From positions 310,001-374,000 of the forward strand of contig NZ_SWMU01000002.1 in NCBI RefSeq assembly GCF_006120725.1: 64,000 nucleotides of DNA, written 5' to 3'. Both the position numbers and the translations under genes were made by a program. This document shows positions 9,244-20,275 of this stretch, piece after piece; the stretch's first letter is position 1; every line of letters starts with the position of its first letter. Origin of the DNA: Mesohalobacter halotolerans. Its GTDB lineage: Bacteria > Bacteroidota > Bacteroidia > Flavobacteriales > Flavobacteriaceae. The notes beneath the pieces were generated by a model. The model had not been told where the DNA came from. It made no database searches and worked only from the letters and a program-made list of their open reading frames with translations.

Positions 9244-10870
9244 CGTTGTTTTGTTTTAAAATGTTTACTATGCCTTTGAGAGGAATAATTGACCATTGTG
9301 GCCTAGCATTGAGCTCATAACCTAACTCATAAATTGCTTTTTCGAGCAAACAATATTCTAATAAAAATTCAATTTCATTCAGGTAACCGATATTGACATT
9401 ATTGTTTTGCACTTTTTCAATGTAGGCGTTTAAAAACACACCAACCATATAAGAATAAACAACTTCTGCGCTGTGAAACAAGTCTTTTACCGGATGTTGA
9501 TAGTGGTCAATATTGTTGAAAATCGTGGCATAAACAGCATAGCTGAATGACCTAAACATCCCAGCAACATCTTTGAGCGGCGGCTGTTTTACTTTTCTAT
9601 CTCTAATTGTACTTTCGGGCTCACCTTCAAAATCTATAATAAAAAAATCGCGGTCTTGAACCAGGACTTGACCCAAGTGATAATCGCCATGAACTCTTAT
9701 GCGTTCACTTTTAAGTTGACTCTCATCAAAATCTAAAAACCGCTTTTTGATTTTTTTTTTATGGTCTAAGAGGTCGTTGGCCATTTCGACCATCATACCA
9801 TCTAGCTTGTGTAAGTTGTTTTCGAGAAGATTTATACGGTTGTCAAGCATATACATAAGTCGATTCTTTAACCAAACCGTATAATCGTAAGTGTATGCAG
9901 TAGGTGTAAAACTAGCATTGATGCGCTCCATACCTAAAGTAATATGCATTTCAGCAGTTCTAAGGGCAAGTTTTTCTACATCTTCAAAAATGTCTCTATC
10001 AAACCACTTGAGTAATTTTGGATCAATATCATCGACCTTAATTTGATTGTATTTTTTCAGTACGTTTAAGGATTTGACATTGTATTGTTTTTCGGTAAGC
10101 TTTCTATATGCTTTTTCAATATTCTGGACGAAATACTCCCAGGCGTCTCCTTGGTTAGGGATAAGTTCTTGCATTAATGCTAACGTCATGATATTCTTAT
10201 CGCTAAATTTAATGGTAATACTACCTGCGTATCCGGGTGTATTGGTAAAGTATCCTTTATTGGTCAAATACTTACTAATTTCATAATCAGGATTTTGATC
10301 TGTGTAAACTCTTCTAAAAAACTTTAAAATATATTTATCATTAAAAATGATAGAGGTGTTGCTTTGTTCAGCACTTAAGAATTTTGAGCTCTCATAAGCA
10401 CTAGCTTTACATTTTCGCCCACGACGAAATTCAACTTTATTGTATTTATACTTATTACCTTCTACTATTTTATCAAAAATTTGAGACCGGAAAGATTCTA
10501 AAAGTATTGCATCAACCAGGTAGCCTTTTTCACCATTGAGATTAATCCGAGCAATGATATTATGGTCTACATAGTCTTTTTCTTTAACCAAACCTATTGG
10601 TAAAAAATACTCTTGAACAAAGGCTTCTTTAAAATTGACTTCTAAAACAACGCCGTAAAATAAATCATTTTCATTTTCAATTTTAAAAAAACTTTCAATA
10701 TCAATATATTTTAAAGCACTTGCTTTGCCACCGTACCAACGTTGTGAAACAATATAATCTTCTAAAACATCACTGCAAAACTCATTGATAAACCGTTGGT
10801 TTTCAAATATATATTCCCATGCGGAGCCATATTTAAAAATAGCATTAATATGTGGTTTGTTGTCTGACAT
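9236..10870 (-). CDS. Maltokinase, stand-alone
   Basis: A 544-residue kinase that makes maltose 1-phosphate from maltose and ATP, the substrate of GlgE. The N-terminal cap is recognisable from YIVSQRWYGGKAS (about 40-52), and the C-terminal half has an aminoglycoside-phosphotransferase fold. HGDYHLGQVLV holds the catalytic aspartate and FIIDFEGEP the metal-binding aspartate. In many bacteria maltokinase is fused to, or next to, trehalose synthase; here it is free and no treS follows. The TAATG junction overlaps the glgE stop by one base and the gene overlaps glgB by 8 bases, so the three are surely co-translated. The symbols mak and pep2 are both used for this family. Confidence 0.93.
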   Translation of the reverse strand: MSDNKPHINAIFKYGSAWEYIFENQRFINEFCSDVLEDYIVSQRWYGGKASALKYIDIESFFKIENENDLFYGVVLEVNFKEAFVQEYFLPIGLVKEKDYVDHNIIARINLNGEKGYLVDAILLESFRSQIFDKIVEGNKYKYNKVEFRRGRKCKASAYESSKFLSAEQSNTSIIFNDKYILKFFRRVYTDQNPDYEISKYLTNKGYFTNTPGYAGSITIKFSDKNIMTLALMQELIPNQGDAWEYFVQNIEKAYRKLTEKQYNVKSLNVLKKYNQIKVDDIDPKLLKWFDRDIFEDVEKLALRTAEMHITLGMERINASFTPTAYTYDYTVWLKNRLMYMLDNRINLLENNLHKLDGMMVEMANDLLDHKKKIKKRFLDFDESQLKSERIRVHGDYHLGQVLVQDRDFFIIDFEGEPESTIRDRKVKQPPLKDVAGMFRSFSYAVYATIFNNIDHYQHPVKDLFHSAEVVYSYMVGVFLNAYIEKVQNNNVNIGYLNEIEFLLEYCLLEKAIYELGYELNARPQWSIIPLKGIVNILKQNNDE

Positions 10871-12813
10871 TAAACCAATTCTAGTTTAAAGATGTGCAAT
10901 GGTAGACTTGGATTTAGCTCAACATAATTCCACTCGTCATACCAATTGTAATGATTGTCTGTAATTAAATCTGTTAATCTAAAATGTTGTCCTACATTAA
11001 ACCCTAACACTTCATAAGGCAATCTTAACATGCCTTTTTGAGTGTAATAAGCATCAAGACTAACAACTCCTAAAATTAAATTGTCTTTTTCCTCATTCCA
11101 TTTAACATAGCCTAAAAGATTTTCGTTTTCGATACCGCAAAACTCAATATAATTGGTTTGCTGTAATGCGGGTTGGGATTTTCGAATATGGTTAATTTTG
11201 GACATCAAAAAAGTGATCTTATTTTCTATAGACCAATCCCAGTGTTTAATCTCATATTTTTCAGAATTCTGGTACTCTTCTTTACCTAAAACACCTTCAC
11301 TAAGCATTTGCTCAAATACCGGCCCATAAACCCCTGCATTACTGGATAGTGTTGCGGCAAGAGCATATCTAATGACGTGCATCGTTTCATTAGCACCTTG
11401 CAAGTGATAGGGATTAATATCAGGTGTGTTGACCCAAAAATTAGGTCTGAAGTATTCTTTCATAGATGTTTTTGTCAATTCGTTGACATATTCTATCAGT
11501 TCATTTTTATCAACTCGCCAAGTAAAATAGGTGTAAGACTGGCTAAAACCCTGCTTTGCTAGCTGCTGCATAACCTTTGGTCTTGAAAATGCCTCTGACA
11601 AAAATAAGGTGTCCGGGTATTTACGTTTTATTTCGGCTATAAACCAATGCCAAAAACGATAAGGTTTAGTGTGTGGGTTATCTACTCTAAATACTCTTAT
11701 GCCTTGCTTTGCCCAATATAATCCTATACTCAAAAGTTCATCCCAAAGCTTATCAACCGCTTCACACTCAAAGTTAAAATTGACGATGTCTTGATATTTT
11801 TTGGGTGGATTTTTAGCATATTGGATACTCCCATCTGGTCTAAATTTAAACCACTCCGGATGTTCAGTAAGATATGGATGATCAGGTGCGGCCTGAAATG
11901 CCAAATCCATGGCAACTTCGATACCCAGAGCTTTGGCTTTTTGAATGAGTGATTTAAAGTCATCTAAAGTCCCAAGATCAGGGTGAATGCTTTTGTGGCC
12001 GCCGAGTTTTGAACCTATCGCCCAAGGTACGCCGCAGTCGTCCGGTTGTGCCTGAGTGGTATTATTTTTACCTTTTCTATTTTTTTCTCCGATTGGATGA
12101 ATAGGTGGAAAGTATAAAGTATCGAAACCCATTTTAGCAATGCGTTCTAAAAGTTGCTCACTGTCTTTAAATGTTCCATGATGAGCCTCTTTTGGTGATG
12201 ATGAACGTGGAAAAAACTCATACCAGGTACTGAATCTTGCCTTATCTCTATCGACATAAATTTGATAATCTTGAGTTTCGGTAGCAAAGGATTTTGTTGG
12301 AAAATCAATAAACAATCTTTTCAACCTATCAGATTTAGCGTGATCACAAGCCTCTTGATATTGATTTTCATTTTGAAATAATTTGATCAAGTCCTGAATA
12401 AAATTTAAATCTTCTTTTTTAGTGATTTTGTCCAGTAAAACTTCTAAATATTGAACCCCTTCTAAAAGTTCACTTTTGACGTGAGTCTCTGCAGCTATTT
12501 TTGCAGAAATCCCGTGATGCCAGTTTAGGGCATGATCAACCCATGCTCTTAATTTATAAGTGTAGTAGCCTTGATGTACAACATAAAACTGTCCTTTAAA
12601 AACATCGTTGACTTCATGATCTAATCTTAATATAAAATTATGCTTGTTGTCTACATGGTTAACTTCAACTTCGGCTTGGATCACATCGTGTCCATCACCA
12701 AATATATCTGCAGAGATATTGACAACTTCATTGACGACACGCTTTATAAAAAAAAGACCAAAGTTGAGTTGTGGTGATACATTTTCAATGATGAGGCGTT
12801 GCTGTTTGGTCAT
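10870..12813 (-). CDS. glgE: Alpha-1,4-glucan:maltose-1-phosphate maltosyltransferase
   Basis: The 647-residue GH13 subfamily 3 enzyme extends alpha-1,4-glucans by two glucose units using maltose 1-phosphate. After an N-terminal beta domain it has FSTWYEFFPRSSSP, a characteristic GlgE opening of the barrel. The nucleophile lies in VFRVDNPHTKP (about D378) and the acid in LSEAFSRPKV (about E407). PIHPIGEKNRKGKNNT is another GlgE-specific stretch. It is the first gene of the minus-strand operon; the 249 AT-rich bases between it and hpf must hold the divergent promoters. The pathway yields glycogen-like or capsular glucan independently of ADP-glucose. Confidence 0.96.
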   Translation of the reverse strand: MTKQQRLIIENVSPQLNFGLFFIKRVVNEVVNISADIFGDGHDVIQAEVEVNHVDNKHNFILRLDHEVNDVFKGQFYVVHQGYYTYKLRAWVDHALNWHHGISAKIAAETHVKSELLEGVQYLEVLLDKITKKEDLNFIQDLIKLFQNENQYQEACDHAKSDRLKRLFIDFPTKSFATETQDYQIYVDRDKARFSTWYEFFPRSSSPKEAHHGTFKDSEQLLERIAKMGFDTLYFPPIHPIGEKNRKGKNNTTQAQPDDCGVPWAIGSKLGGHKSIHPDLGTLDDFKSLIQKAKALGIEVAMDLAFQAAPDHPYLTEHPEWFKFRPDGSIQYAKNPPKKYQDIVNFNFECEAVDKLWDELLSIGLYWAKQGIRVFRVDNPHTKPYRFWHWFIAEIKRKYPDTLFLSEAFSRPKVMQQLAKQGFSQSYTYFTWRVDKNELIEYVNELTKTSMKEYFRPNFWVNTPDINPYHLQGANETMHVIRYALAATLSSNAGVYGPVFEQMLSEGVLGKEEYQNSEKYEIKHWDWSIENKITFLMSKINHIRKSQPALQQTNYIEFCGIENENLLGYVKWNEEKDNLILGVVSLDAYYTQKGMLRLPYEVLGFNVGQHFRLTDLITDNHYNWYDEWNYVELNPSLPLHIFKLELV

Positions 12814-13062
12814 TTTTTTGATTTTGTTGTTAAAGTAATGGATTTTTTAAATGTCTTGCAAAAAAAGATAGTATATTTTTTTGATATAAAATTTAAATCA
12901 TTATAAATTATTTATATGGTATTTTGCTATTAATCAAAACTAATACAACAGTCTATATATTAATTTAAACTTTAAAAGATGATTATAGTCAGCTAATCGC
13001 TAAATGAATTAAAATTATTAAAGATTAATTATTATCTTAGTAAAAACTAAAATATACAAGTT

Positions 13063-13365
13063 ATGGATATCAATTTTAATTATGTACATGTATCAGCGAG
13101 TGAACGACTTGAATCTTTTACCTCTAAACGTCTAAAAAAACTAAAAGACAGATACAGCTGGATTGTAAGAGCTGAAGTTCATTTAAAAAAAGAAAACACA
13201 TCGAGTCCAGAAACGGGTATGATATGTGATATACAGATCAGTGCTCCGGGACAAAATGTTTTTACATCCTCTAGTGAAAAAACATTTGAAGCGGCTATTA
13301 GCAAAAGTGTAGATGAGCTTAAGCGTCAATTACAAAAGAAAAAGGAAAAAATGTCCACACATTAA
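13063..13365 (+). CDS. hpf: Short ribosome hibernation promoting factor (HPF/RaiA family)
   Basis: The 100-residue protein begins MDINFNYVHVSASERLESF and carries the beta-alpha-beta-beta-beta-alpha pattern of the HPF/RaiA family, ending in a lysine-rich helix. The family binds the 30S decoding channel in stationary phase or stress and blocks translation. It has only the N-terminal domain and lacks the dimerising C-terminal domain of long HPF. It is monocistronic: a strong terminator follows within 30 bases, and glgE is divergent on its left. Carbon storage and ribosome hibernation genes sharing a divergent promoter region is suggestive but not proof of shared control. Confidence 0.92.
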   Translation: MDINFNYVHVSASERLESFTSKRLKKLKDRYSWIVRAEVHLKKENTSSPETGMICDIQISAPGQNVFTSSSEKTFEAAISKSVDELKRQLQKKKEKMSTH

Positions 13366-13384
13366 TCTAAGATGATTTCATACT

Positions 13385-13420
13385 AAAAAAGCGGTTGAAA
13401 TATTTCAACCGCTTTTTTTT
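13385..13420. terminator. Bidirectional rho-independent terminator between hpf and the TPR gene
   Basis: A 22-nt perfect palindrome (13391-13412, stem GCGGTTGAAA) is flanked by six A on the left and eight T on the right. It can therefore end transcription of hpf from the left and of the gyrA-TPR unit from the right. Confidence 0.92.
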
Positions 13421-13436
13421 GACTTGAATTTACAAA

Positions 13437-14702
13437 TTAGTTTTGTTGACTTTCTTTTTCTTTAATGAGTTTATCCATTTCTTGAGCTTTTTCATTGTCT
13501 TGAGTTTGATAGTAAATACTTTTTAAGTATTTCATCGCATTAATGTTTGATGAATCCAGCTCAATTGTTTTCTTCAAGTACGGAATAGCTTCTTTAAGTA
13601 TATCGATTTTCTCTGCCTTTAGCTTGTCATACTTTTTAGTATCTGCTGGAGACATTCCTAATTTATTCATTTCTTCAGTAATTTTTCTGTCTTTAGCCAG
13701 GATAATGCTAGCGACATTATTGTAAGCATTGGCCATCTCGGGATCTAATTCAATAGCTTTTAAGTACATTTTTTTTGCTTTATCAAAATCTTTCAATTTC
13801 TCTGCACTCACACCGAGATTATAAAATACAACTGGATCATTGGGGTTCTTTTTAGCAATGAAGGACATTACTTCATTATATTTTTCCATGTTACCCATAT
13901 TGTAATATAAATCAGCTTCAGCCTGCATAAGAGCAACATCGTCTGGATTTTCAGCTTTAGCGCGTTTCATTGCAGCTATTGCTTTTTCCGGTTTATCTTG
14001 TTCAATATAAATAAGTGAAACATTTTTAGCGATTTCACCTGCTTTTGAAGGAGTTTTATTATCTATTGGATCTTTATGCGAACCAGATTTCACAGAAGCA
14101 TCTCTAAGGGTTTTGTTTCCAAACGTCTCTACAACTCCTGTTTCAACATTTGTAGCTTGATACAATACTTGTGATCCATCATAATCTAGATCTAAAAGCT
14201 TTTTGTAGTATTCGAGCGCCAAATCATATTCTTGAGCATTTACAGCGCTCGATGCAGCATAATACAGGTACAACGTATCTTGTTTACCAAGTTCATAAGC
14301 TCTGTAAAGTTTGTTGGCGGCAATCAGATTTTTTTGTTTTTTTTGATCTTCTACTGCATTATTGACTAATGCGGCTCTTACTTCTTCAAGTCCTTTTTTT
14401 GCATCGTCTACATCTTCTCCTAAGTCTACAGCTTTTTGAAATGCATCAGCTGCTGTCTTTAAGTCTTCAAAAGAACTCCCCAACCCGTTAGCTAAATAGG
14501 CTTTACCTTTAGTTAACAGATATCTGGATTGCCATTTTTCTTTCTCGTTGGTGTATGTACTTTCAACTTCTTTTAGTAAAGATTTGGCTTCGCTAAAGTT
14601 TTTATCTTCAACGGCATCTTCGGCATTTCTAATTTCTTTTTTTTGTGCATAAGCTGTTATGACAAAGCACATTAATAATAGTGAAAAAATCTTAGTTTTC
14701 AT
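13437..14702 (-). CDS. Secreted tetratricopeptide-repeat protein
   Basis: About 421 residues from the ATG at 14702. Starts further upstream would lie inside or before the gyrA stop region and give a lysine-rich extension, whereas this start yields a clean signal peptide, MKTKIFSLLLMCFVITAYAQ. The mature protein consists of TPR-type helical pairs, clearest at about 240-370 (PVVFYNLGVSAEKLKDFDKA and the following AYNNVASI unit), and an unrelated-looking middle insert. TPR proteins act as scaffolds in the periplasm; no enzymatic motif is visible. It starts about 37 bases after gyrA and ends at the shared terminator, so it is probably co-transcribed with gyrA. Confidence 0.88.
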   Translation of the reverse strand: MKTKIFSLLLMCFVITAYAQKKEIRNAEDAVEDKNFSEAKSLLKEVESTYTNEKEKWQSRYLLTKGKAYLANGLGSSFEDLKTAADAFQKAVDLGEDVDDAKKGLEEVRAALVNNAVEDQKKQKNLIAANKLYRAYELGKQDTLYLYYAASSAVNAQEYDLALEYYKKLLDLDYDGSQVLYQATNVETGVVETFGNKTLRDASVKSGSHKDPIDNKTPSKAGEIAKNVSLIYIEQDKPEKAIAAMKRAKAENPDDVALMQAEADLYYNMGNMEKYNEVMSFIAKKNPNDPVVFYNLGVSAEKLKDFDKAKKMYLKAIELDPEMANAYNNVASIILAKDRKITEEMNKLGMSPADTKKYDKLKAEKIDILKEAIPYLKKTIELDSSNINAMKYLKSIYYQTQDNEKAQEMDKLIKEKESQQN

Positions 14703-14739
14703 CATTTTAGGTTTTGGTTTTGTATATTTTGTTTTCGAT

Positions 14740-17259
14740 TTATTCTTTATCAATATTGTCTTGACTTTCAATGTCTTTGATATCGTCATTCTCATCATCT
14801 TCTACCATAATTTTGGCTACAGCAGCAATAGCATCACCGTCTTTTATATTGATGAGTTTTACCCCTTGTGTAGCTCTCCCCATAGTTCTCAACTCATTCA
14901 TAGACATTCTAATGGCGACACCAGATTTCTTAATAATCATTAACTCATCTTGATCAGTTACCGACTTTAAGGATACTAAATTTCCTGTTTTTTCTGTAAC
15001 AGAAATGGTTTTAACGCCTTTACCGCCTCGATTGGTTAACCTGTAAATTTGATCACCTGTTTCAGGATCGTCTATATAAGTTCGTTTACCATAGCCGTTT
15101 TCAGAAACCACTAAAACCGTTTCTTCTTGTGGATGATTGACAATTATCATACCAACGACTTCATCAGAATCATTAGCAAGTGAAATTCCTCTAACACCAG
15201 ACGCGGTTCTTCCCATAGGTCGTGTTTTTTCTTCTTCAAAGCGAACCGCTTTACCACTTTTTAAAGCCAGCATAACTTGACTATCACCTGTTGTTAAGCT
15301 CGCAGATAGCAATTCGTCGCCTTCTTTTATAGTAATGGCATTGATACCATTTGTTCGAGGTCTGGAATATTGCTCTAAAGAAGTCTTTTTAACCTGACCT
15401 TTTTTGGTTGCCATTAAGACGTAATGGCTGTTAACGTAGTCTTCATCTTTTAAATCTTGGGTACAGATAAAAGCATGTATTTTATCGTCATTTTCAATAT
15501 TCATCAGGTTTTGTATTGCTCTACCTTTTGAAGCTTTACTGCCCTCGGGAATTTCAAAGACACGCATCCAGTGGCATTTACCATTTTTAGTAAAAAATAG
15601 CATGTATTGGTGGTTTGTTCCCACAAAGATATATTCTAAAAAATCTTCATCTCTTGTCGTTGAAGCTTTTTGGCCTACGCCACCTCGACTTTGAGTTTTG
15701 TATTCTGTAAGTGGTGTACGTTTGATGTACCCTGCATGAGATATCGTTATGACGACTTGCTCGTCTGGAATCATATCTTCCATGCTCACATCACCACCGG
15801 CATATTCAATATTAGAACGCCTTTCATCACCATATTTTTTCTTAATCTCCTCGAGTTCCTCCTTGATGATAGTCATTCTACGATCTTCATTGGCCAATAT
15901 GTCTTTGAGATCTTCAATGGTTTTCAAAAGTTCGTTGTATTCATCTCTTAACTTGTCTTGTTCAAGACCGGTCAATTGTCTCAAACGCATTTCTACTATC
16001 GCTTTTGCCTGAACTTCTGTCAACTCAAAGCGCTCGATAAGTTTACTTCTGGCTTCTTCAGCATTTGCTGAGGCACGGATTAGGGCTATCACTTCGTCAA
16101 TATGGTCTGAAGCAATGATAAGTCCTTCTAGTATATGAGCGCGATCTTCAGCTTTTTTGAGTTCAAATTTGGTTCTTCTAACGACAACATCATGTCGGTG
16201 CTCCACAAAGTTGCTAATCAGGTCTTTCAGATTGAGCATTTGTGGTCGACCTTTGACTAAAGCTATATTGTTTATACTAAAGCTCGACTGCAGTGCAGTG
16301 TGTTTGAACAATGTATTTAAAACTACATTTGGAACAGCATCACGTTTTAAGAAATAAACAATGCGCATCCCATTTCTATCCGACTCGTCTCTTATCAAAG
16401 AAATACCTTCCAACTTTTTATCATTGACCAAATCTGCGGTTTTTTTGATCATATCCGCTTTGTTAACTTGGTATGGAATTTCATCTACTATGATGCACTC
16501 TTTGCCGTTGATTTCTTCAAAACGTGTTTTGGCTCTCATAACAATGCGACCTCTACCCGTCTTGTAAGCTTCTTTTACTCCGTCATAGCCATAGATAGTC
16601 CCGCCGGTTGGGAAGTCAGGCGCTTTGATATGTTGCATTAAATCTTCTATCTCTATTTCCTTATTGTCAATGTAAGCAATAGTGCCATCTACAACTTCAG
16701 AAAGATTATGCGGAGCCATATTGGTCGCCATACCAACTGCTATCCCACTAGCTCCATTGACAAGTAAGTTAGGAATACGAGTGGGCAAAACTGTAGGTTC
16801 GTGGATAGTATCGTCAAAGTTAAGTTGATGATCGACCGTGTCTTTATCAATGTCAGATAACATCTCTTCACTTAACTTCTGCATTCTAGCTTCAGTATAT
16901 CTCATCGCAGCCGGGCTATCGCCGTCTACAGACCCAAAATTACCTTGTCCATCGATAAGTTGATACCGCATACTCCATTCTTGAGCCATTCTGACCATGG
17001 TGTCGTAAACAGAAGTATCACCATGTGGGTGATATTTACCCAAAACTTCACCAACTATACGCGCAGATTTTTTGTAGGGTTTATTTGAGGTGATACCCAG
17101 TTCATGCATCCCAAACAGCACTCGTCTGTGAACAGGTTTTAAACCATCTCTGACATCCGGCAATGCTCTTGAAACAATTACAGACATAGAATAATCTATG
17201 TAAGCTGTTTTCATCTCATCCTCAATATTGATAGGAATAAGTTGTTCTTTATCTGACAT
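14740..17259 (-). CDS. gyrA: DNA gyrase subunit A
   Basis: The 839-residue subunit breaks and rejoins DNA in the GyrA2GyrB2 complex that introduces negative supercoils. The N terminus has [22 protein letters not shown]; the catalytic tyrosine lies in [10 protein letters not shown]. The quinolone-determining region reads [13 protein letters not shown], so the E. coli Ser83 position is Thr and Asp87 is conserved; Thr here is wild type in some genera and is not evidence of resistance. The C-terminal half is a beta-pinwheel with the GyrA box QSRGGVGQ (Q-rich-G type). The tail is strongly acidic. The 228-base AT-rich gap to clpC carries divergent promoters. Confidence 0.98.
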   Translation of the reverse strand: MSDKEQLIPINIEDEMKTAYIDYSMSVIVSRALPDVRDGLKPVHRRVLFGMHELGITSNKPYKKSARIVGEVLGKYHPHGDTSVYDTMVRMAQEWSMRYQLIDGQGNFGSVDGDSPAAMRYTEARMQKLSEEMLSDIDKDTVDHQLNFDDTIHEPTVLPTRIPNLLVNGASGIAVGMATNMAPHNLSEVVDGTIAYIDNKEIEIEDLMQHIKAPDFPTGGTIYGYDGVKEAYKTGRGRIVMRAKTRFEEINGKECIIVDEIPYQVNKADMIKKTADLVNDKKLEGISLIRDESDRNGMRIVYFLKRDAVPNVVLNTLFKHTALQSSFSINNIALVKGRPQMLNLKDLISNFVEHRHDVVVRRTKFELKKAEDRAHILEGLIIASDHIDEVIALIRASANAEEARSKLIERFELTEVQAKAIVEMRLRQLTGLEQDKLRDEYNELLKTIEDLKDILANEDRRMTIIKEELEEIKKKYGDERRSNIEYAGGDVSMEDMIPDEQVVITISHAGYIKRTPLTEYKTQSRGGVGQKASTTRDEDFLEYIFVGTNHQYMLFFTKNGKCHWMRVFEIPEGSKASKGRAIQNLMNIENDDKIHAFICTQDLKDEDYVNSHYVLMATKKGQVKKTSLEQYSRPRTNGINAITIKEGDELLSASLTTGDSQVMLALKSGKAVRFEEEKTRPMGRTASGVRGISLANDSDEVVGMIIVNHPQEETVLVVSENGYGKRTYIDDPETGDQIYRLTNRGGKGVKTISVTEKTGNLVSLKSVTDQDELMIIKKSGVAIRMSMNELRTMGRATQGVKLINIKDGDAIAAVAKIMVEDDENDDIKDIESQDNIDKE

Positions 17260-17487
17260 TTTTTAAAATTTGATTTACTAAATTATCAATCTGCTAATTT
17301 AATTAATTTTTAAAAAGAAAAATCTTTCTACTCAGCTTTTCCAAATTTTTTATTAACAAAGAATTATTATAAATTCGTTAATAACTTAGCATTATTTTGT
17401 GAGTATTTTAAACAAAAAAATTGTTATTTGCTATCATGTATGGCGTGATTTATGCTTTATAATTTAAAGGAAAAAGATAATTAATTT

Positions 17488-20028
17488 ATGGATGATAATT
17501 TTTCACCAAAGGTAAAAGATGTTATTGCTTTCAGCAAAGAAGAAGCTTTAAGATTGGGGCATAGTTTTATTGGTACAGAACACCTGTTACTTGGTCTTTT
17601 AAGAGAAGGCGATGGTATGGCTATAGATATTTTAAACACCTTAGAGATAGATTTGAATCATTTAAGACGTAAAGTTGAGATTTTAAATCCCACAGAGCCT
17701 AATCCAGTTCACATCTCCAACGAGAAAAAGAACTTACATCTGACCAGACAAGCCGAACGTGCTTTAAAAACGACATTCTTAGAAGCTAAATTGTTTCAAA
17801 GTTCTTCTATTAATACAGCGCATTTGTTATTGTGTATTTTAAGAAATGACAATGACCCTACAACCAAACTGCTCAACAAACTTAAAATAGACTACGATAT
17901 AGTGAAAGAAAAATTTAAATCTCTAAAAGGTATGGAAGATGATTTTATAGAGTCTCCATCGGCGAGTTCAATTTCTGATGACTCTGATAACGACAAGCGA
18001 AAAAACCCGTTTGAAAGCAGTAAAGCTTCCAAAGGATCGACTTCTAAAAAATCAAAAACACCGGTTTTAGATAATTTTGGCCGTGACTTGACAGCACTTG
18101 CTGATGAAGGTAAGCTTGACCCCGTCGTAGGACGACAAAAAGAAATTGAACGGGTATCTCAAATATTGAGTCGTAGAAAGAAAAACAATCCTTTGCTCAT
18201 CGGCGAACCCGGTGTTGGTAAAAGTGCCATTGCTGAAGGTTTAGCCTTGAGGATTACCGAGAGAAAAGTCTCTCGTATATTATACGACAAACGATTAGTG
18301 ACTTTAGATTTGGCGAGCCTAGTGGCTGGTACAAAATATAGAGGTCAATTTGAAGAACGCATGAAAGCCGTCATGAATGAACTTGAAAAGAACGATGACA
18401 TTATATTGTTTATCGATGAAATTCACACCATTGTAGGTGCTGGTGGCGCTACTGGCAGCTTGGATGCCAGCAATATGTTTAAACCGGCTTTAGCAAGAGG
18501 TGAAATACAATGTATTGGTGCTACAACCCTTGATGAATATCGTCAAAATATTGAAAAAGATGGTGCCCTAGAAAGACGTTTCCAAAAAATTATAGTAGAA
18601 CCCACTAATAAGGAGGAAACTATAGAAATTTTAAACAATATAAAAGGAAAATACGAAGATCATCACAGCGTCACTTATACCGATGAAGCGATTGAAGCAT
18701 GTGTCACTTTGACATCCCGCTACATGACAGAGCGATTTTTACCGGACAAAGCTATCGATGCCCTTGATGAAGCCGGGTCCAGAATTCATATCACCAACAT
18801 TAAAGTACCACAAAAGGTACTTAACCTCGAGCAACAACTTGACGAGATAAGAGAACACAAAAATTCTGTTGTTAAAAAGCAAAAATACGAGGAGGCGGCC
18901 AAATTGAGAGATGATGAAAAAAATATTGAACAAGAATTAGAAATTGCTCAAGAGGAATGGGATAAACATTCTCAGGAAAATCGCGAAACAGTAACTGAAG
19001 ACCATATTGCAGATGTTATTTCTATGATTACCGGTGTTCCGGTCAATCGAATTGCCAAAACAGAAAGCAACAAGTTGGCTCAATTGCCCAAAGTGATAAA
19101 AAGTAAAGTTATAGGTCAAGACGTTGCCGTTGCCAAAGTTTCAAAAGCAATTCAGCGTAATCGCGCCGGACTTAAGGATCCTAACAAACCTATTGGTTCT
19201 TTTATATTTTTAGGACAAACCGGTGTTGGTAAAACACAATTGGCAAAAGTTCTAGCCCGCGAGTTATTTGATAATGATGATGCACTTATTCGTTTAGATA
19301 TGAGTGAGTATATGGAAAAATTTGCGGTATCACGATTGATTGGTGCACCTCCAGGTTATATCGGCTATGAGGAAGGCGGTCAACTGACCGAAAAGGTTAG
19401 ACGCAAACCTTATGCAGTCGTCCTTTTAGATGAAGTCGAAAAAGCCCATCCGGATGTTTTCAACATGTTATTACAAGTTCTCGATGACGGTTATCTTACC
19501 GATAGTTTAGGGCGTAAAATTGACTTTAGAAATACCATCATCATCATGACTTCTAATGTTGGCGCAAGAAAACTCAAAGACTTTGGTCAAGGTGTTGGTT
19601 TTGGTACCAAAGCGAGAAAAGAACAAGAGGATGCCAATACGAGAAAAGTTATTGAAGGTGCGCTTAAAAAAGCATTTGCCCCTGAGTTTTTAAACAGAAT
19701 TGACGATGTGGTCATCTTTAACGCCCTCGAACAAGACGATATCTTTAAAATTATTGATATCGAACTCGATAAACTTTTTAAACGCATCAAAGAAATGGGC
19801 TACGAGTTTGACTTGACTGACGAGGCTAAAAAATATATTGCCGAAAAAGGATTTGACAAGCAATACGGTGCGAGACCACTTAATCGAGCTATTCAAAAAT
19901 ACATTGAAGATGCTTTAGCTGAAAAAATTGTGAATTCAGATATTTCTGAAGGCGATTACATCAAAATGGATTTTGATAAAAAAGCTGAAGAACTCGTCAT
20001 TGATATTGAACATCAAACGGCTAACTAA
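17488..20028 (+). CDS. clpC: ATP-dependent Clp protease ATPase subunit ClpC
   Basis: The 846-residue AAA+ unfoldase feeds substrates to ClpP. Two Clp_N repeats occupy about 1-145, followed by a charged serine/lysine-rich linker (about 150-190). Walker A of the first ATPase is GEPGVGKSA (about 239), and of the second is GQTGVGKTQ (about 576). Between them lies a UVR-like M-domain, [15 protein letters not shown] (about 455-470), which marks ClpC rather than ClpA or Clp[13 protein letters not shown] is the first Walker B region. An AAAGGA stretch upstream of the ATG is a rare purine-rich leader for this phylum. No mcsA, mcsB or ctsR gene is nearby, so the Firmicutes regulatory context is absent. 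Confidence 0.97.
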   Translation: MDDNFSPKVKDVIAFSKEEALRLGHSFIGTEHLLLGLLREGDGMAIDILNTLEIDLNHLRRKVEILNPTEPNPVHISNEKKNLHLTRQAERALKTTFLEAKLFQSSSINTAHLLLCILRNDNDPTTKLLNKLKIDYDIVKEKFKSLKGMEDDFIESPSASSISDDSDNDKRKNPFESSKASKGSTSKKSKTPVLDNFGRDLTALADEGKLDPVVGRQKEIERVSQILSRRKKNNPLLIGEPGVGKSAIAEGLALRITERKVSRILYDKRLVTLDLASLVAGTKYRGQFEERMKAVMNELEKNDDIILFIDEIHTIVGAGGATGSLDASNMFKPALARGEIQCIGATTLDEYRQNIEKDGALERRFQKIIVEPTNKEETIEILNNIKGKYEDHHSVTYTDEAIEACVTLTSRYMTERFLPDKAIDALDEAGSRIHITNIKVPQKVLNLEQQLDEIREHKNSVVKKQKYEEAAKLRDDEKNIEQELEIAQEEWDKHSQENRETVTEDHIADVISMITGVPVNRIAKTESNKLAQLPKVIKSKVIGQDVAVAKVSKAIQRNRAGLKDPNKPIGSFIFLGQTGVGKTQLAKVLARELFDNDDALIRLDMSEYMEKFAVSRLIGAPPGYIGYEEGGQLTEKVRRKPYAVVLLDEVEKAHPDVFNMLLQVLDDGYLTDSLGRKIDFRNTIIIMTSNVGARKLKDFGQGVGFGTKARKEQEDANTRKVIEGALKKAFAPEFLNRIDDVVIFNALEQDDIFKIIDIELDKLFKRIKEMGYEFDLTDEAKKYIAEKGFDKQYGARPLNRAIQKYIEDALAEKIVNSDISEGDYIKMDFDKKAEELVIDIEHQTAN

Positions 20029-20041
20029 AATTTTATCACAT

Positions 20042-20088
20042 GGATATGGATTATTTGATTTATTCAAACCATCCATATCCTTTATTTT
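20042..20088 (+). terminator. Probable terminator after clpC
   Basis: GGATATGGAT at 20042-20051 pairs perfectly with ATCCATATCC at 20071-20080 across a 19-nt loop and is followed by TTTATTTT. The stem starts 14 bases after the clpC stop. The long loop and AT-rich stem make it weaker than others in the window. Confidence 0.6.
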
Positions 20089-20275
20089 ACAATCCTATTT
20101 TTTTAGGCTTTTTTCTACTAGTATCCTATTTATCATTGGCGGGTATATTTTGCTTAAAAATCCACTAAAAGAAATTAATTGGCTTTATGGTTACCGTACC
20201 AAAATCTCAATAAATAATCACTTAAAGACATTGCCCGTTACCTTTTTAAGGGTAGCGGCAATCCTAAACCTTTGA
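20083..20275 (+). pseudogene. Remnant of an SdpI/YfhL-family membrane protein
   Basis: The plus strand encodes one hydrophobic segment followed by NPLKEINWLYGYRTKISINN. The INxLYGYRT motif with a following basic stretch is the hallmark of the SdpI family, integral membrane proteins that include an immunity protein. After this motif the usual tryptophan-containing loop and the remaining helices are missing, and the frame ends at 20275. There is no convincing own start; the open frame runs back into clpC. It is read as a truncated remnant left after deletion. Confidence 0.5.

Noticed and set aside
14659-14943. 94-codon plus-strand open frame across the gyrA/TPR boundary
   Set aside because: Antisense to two well-supported genes; low complexity.
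16977-17060. Quinolone-resistance mutation in gyrA (Thr at the Ser83 position)
   Set aside because: Thr here is wild type in several genera and Asp87 is intact, so it is not evidence of resistance.
19973-20082. Start of an apparent plus-strand gene overlapping the clpC end
   Set aside because: The first part is clpC sequence in another frame and the terminator; only the later SdpI-like segment has homology.
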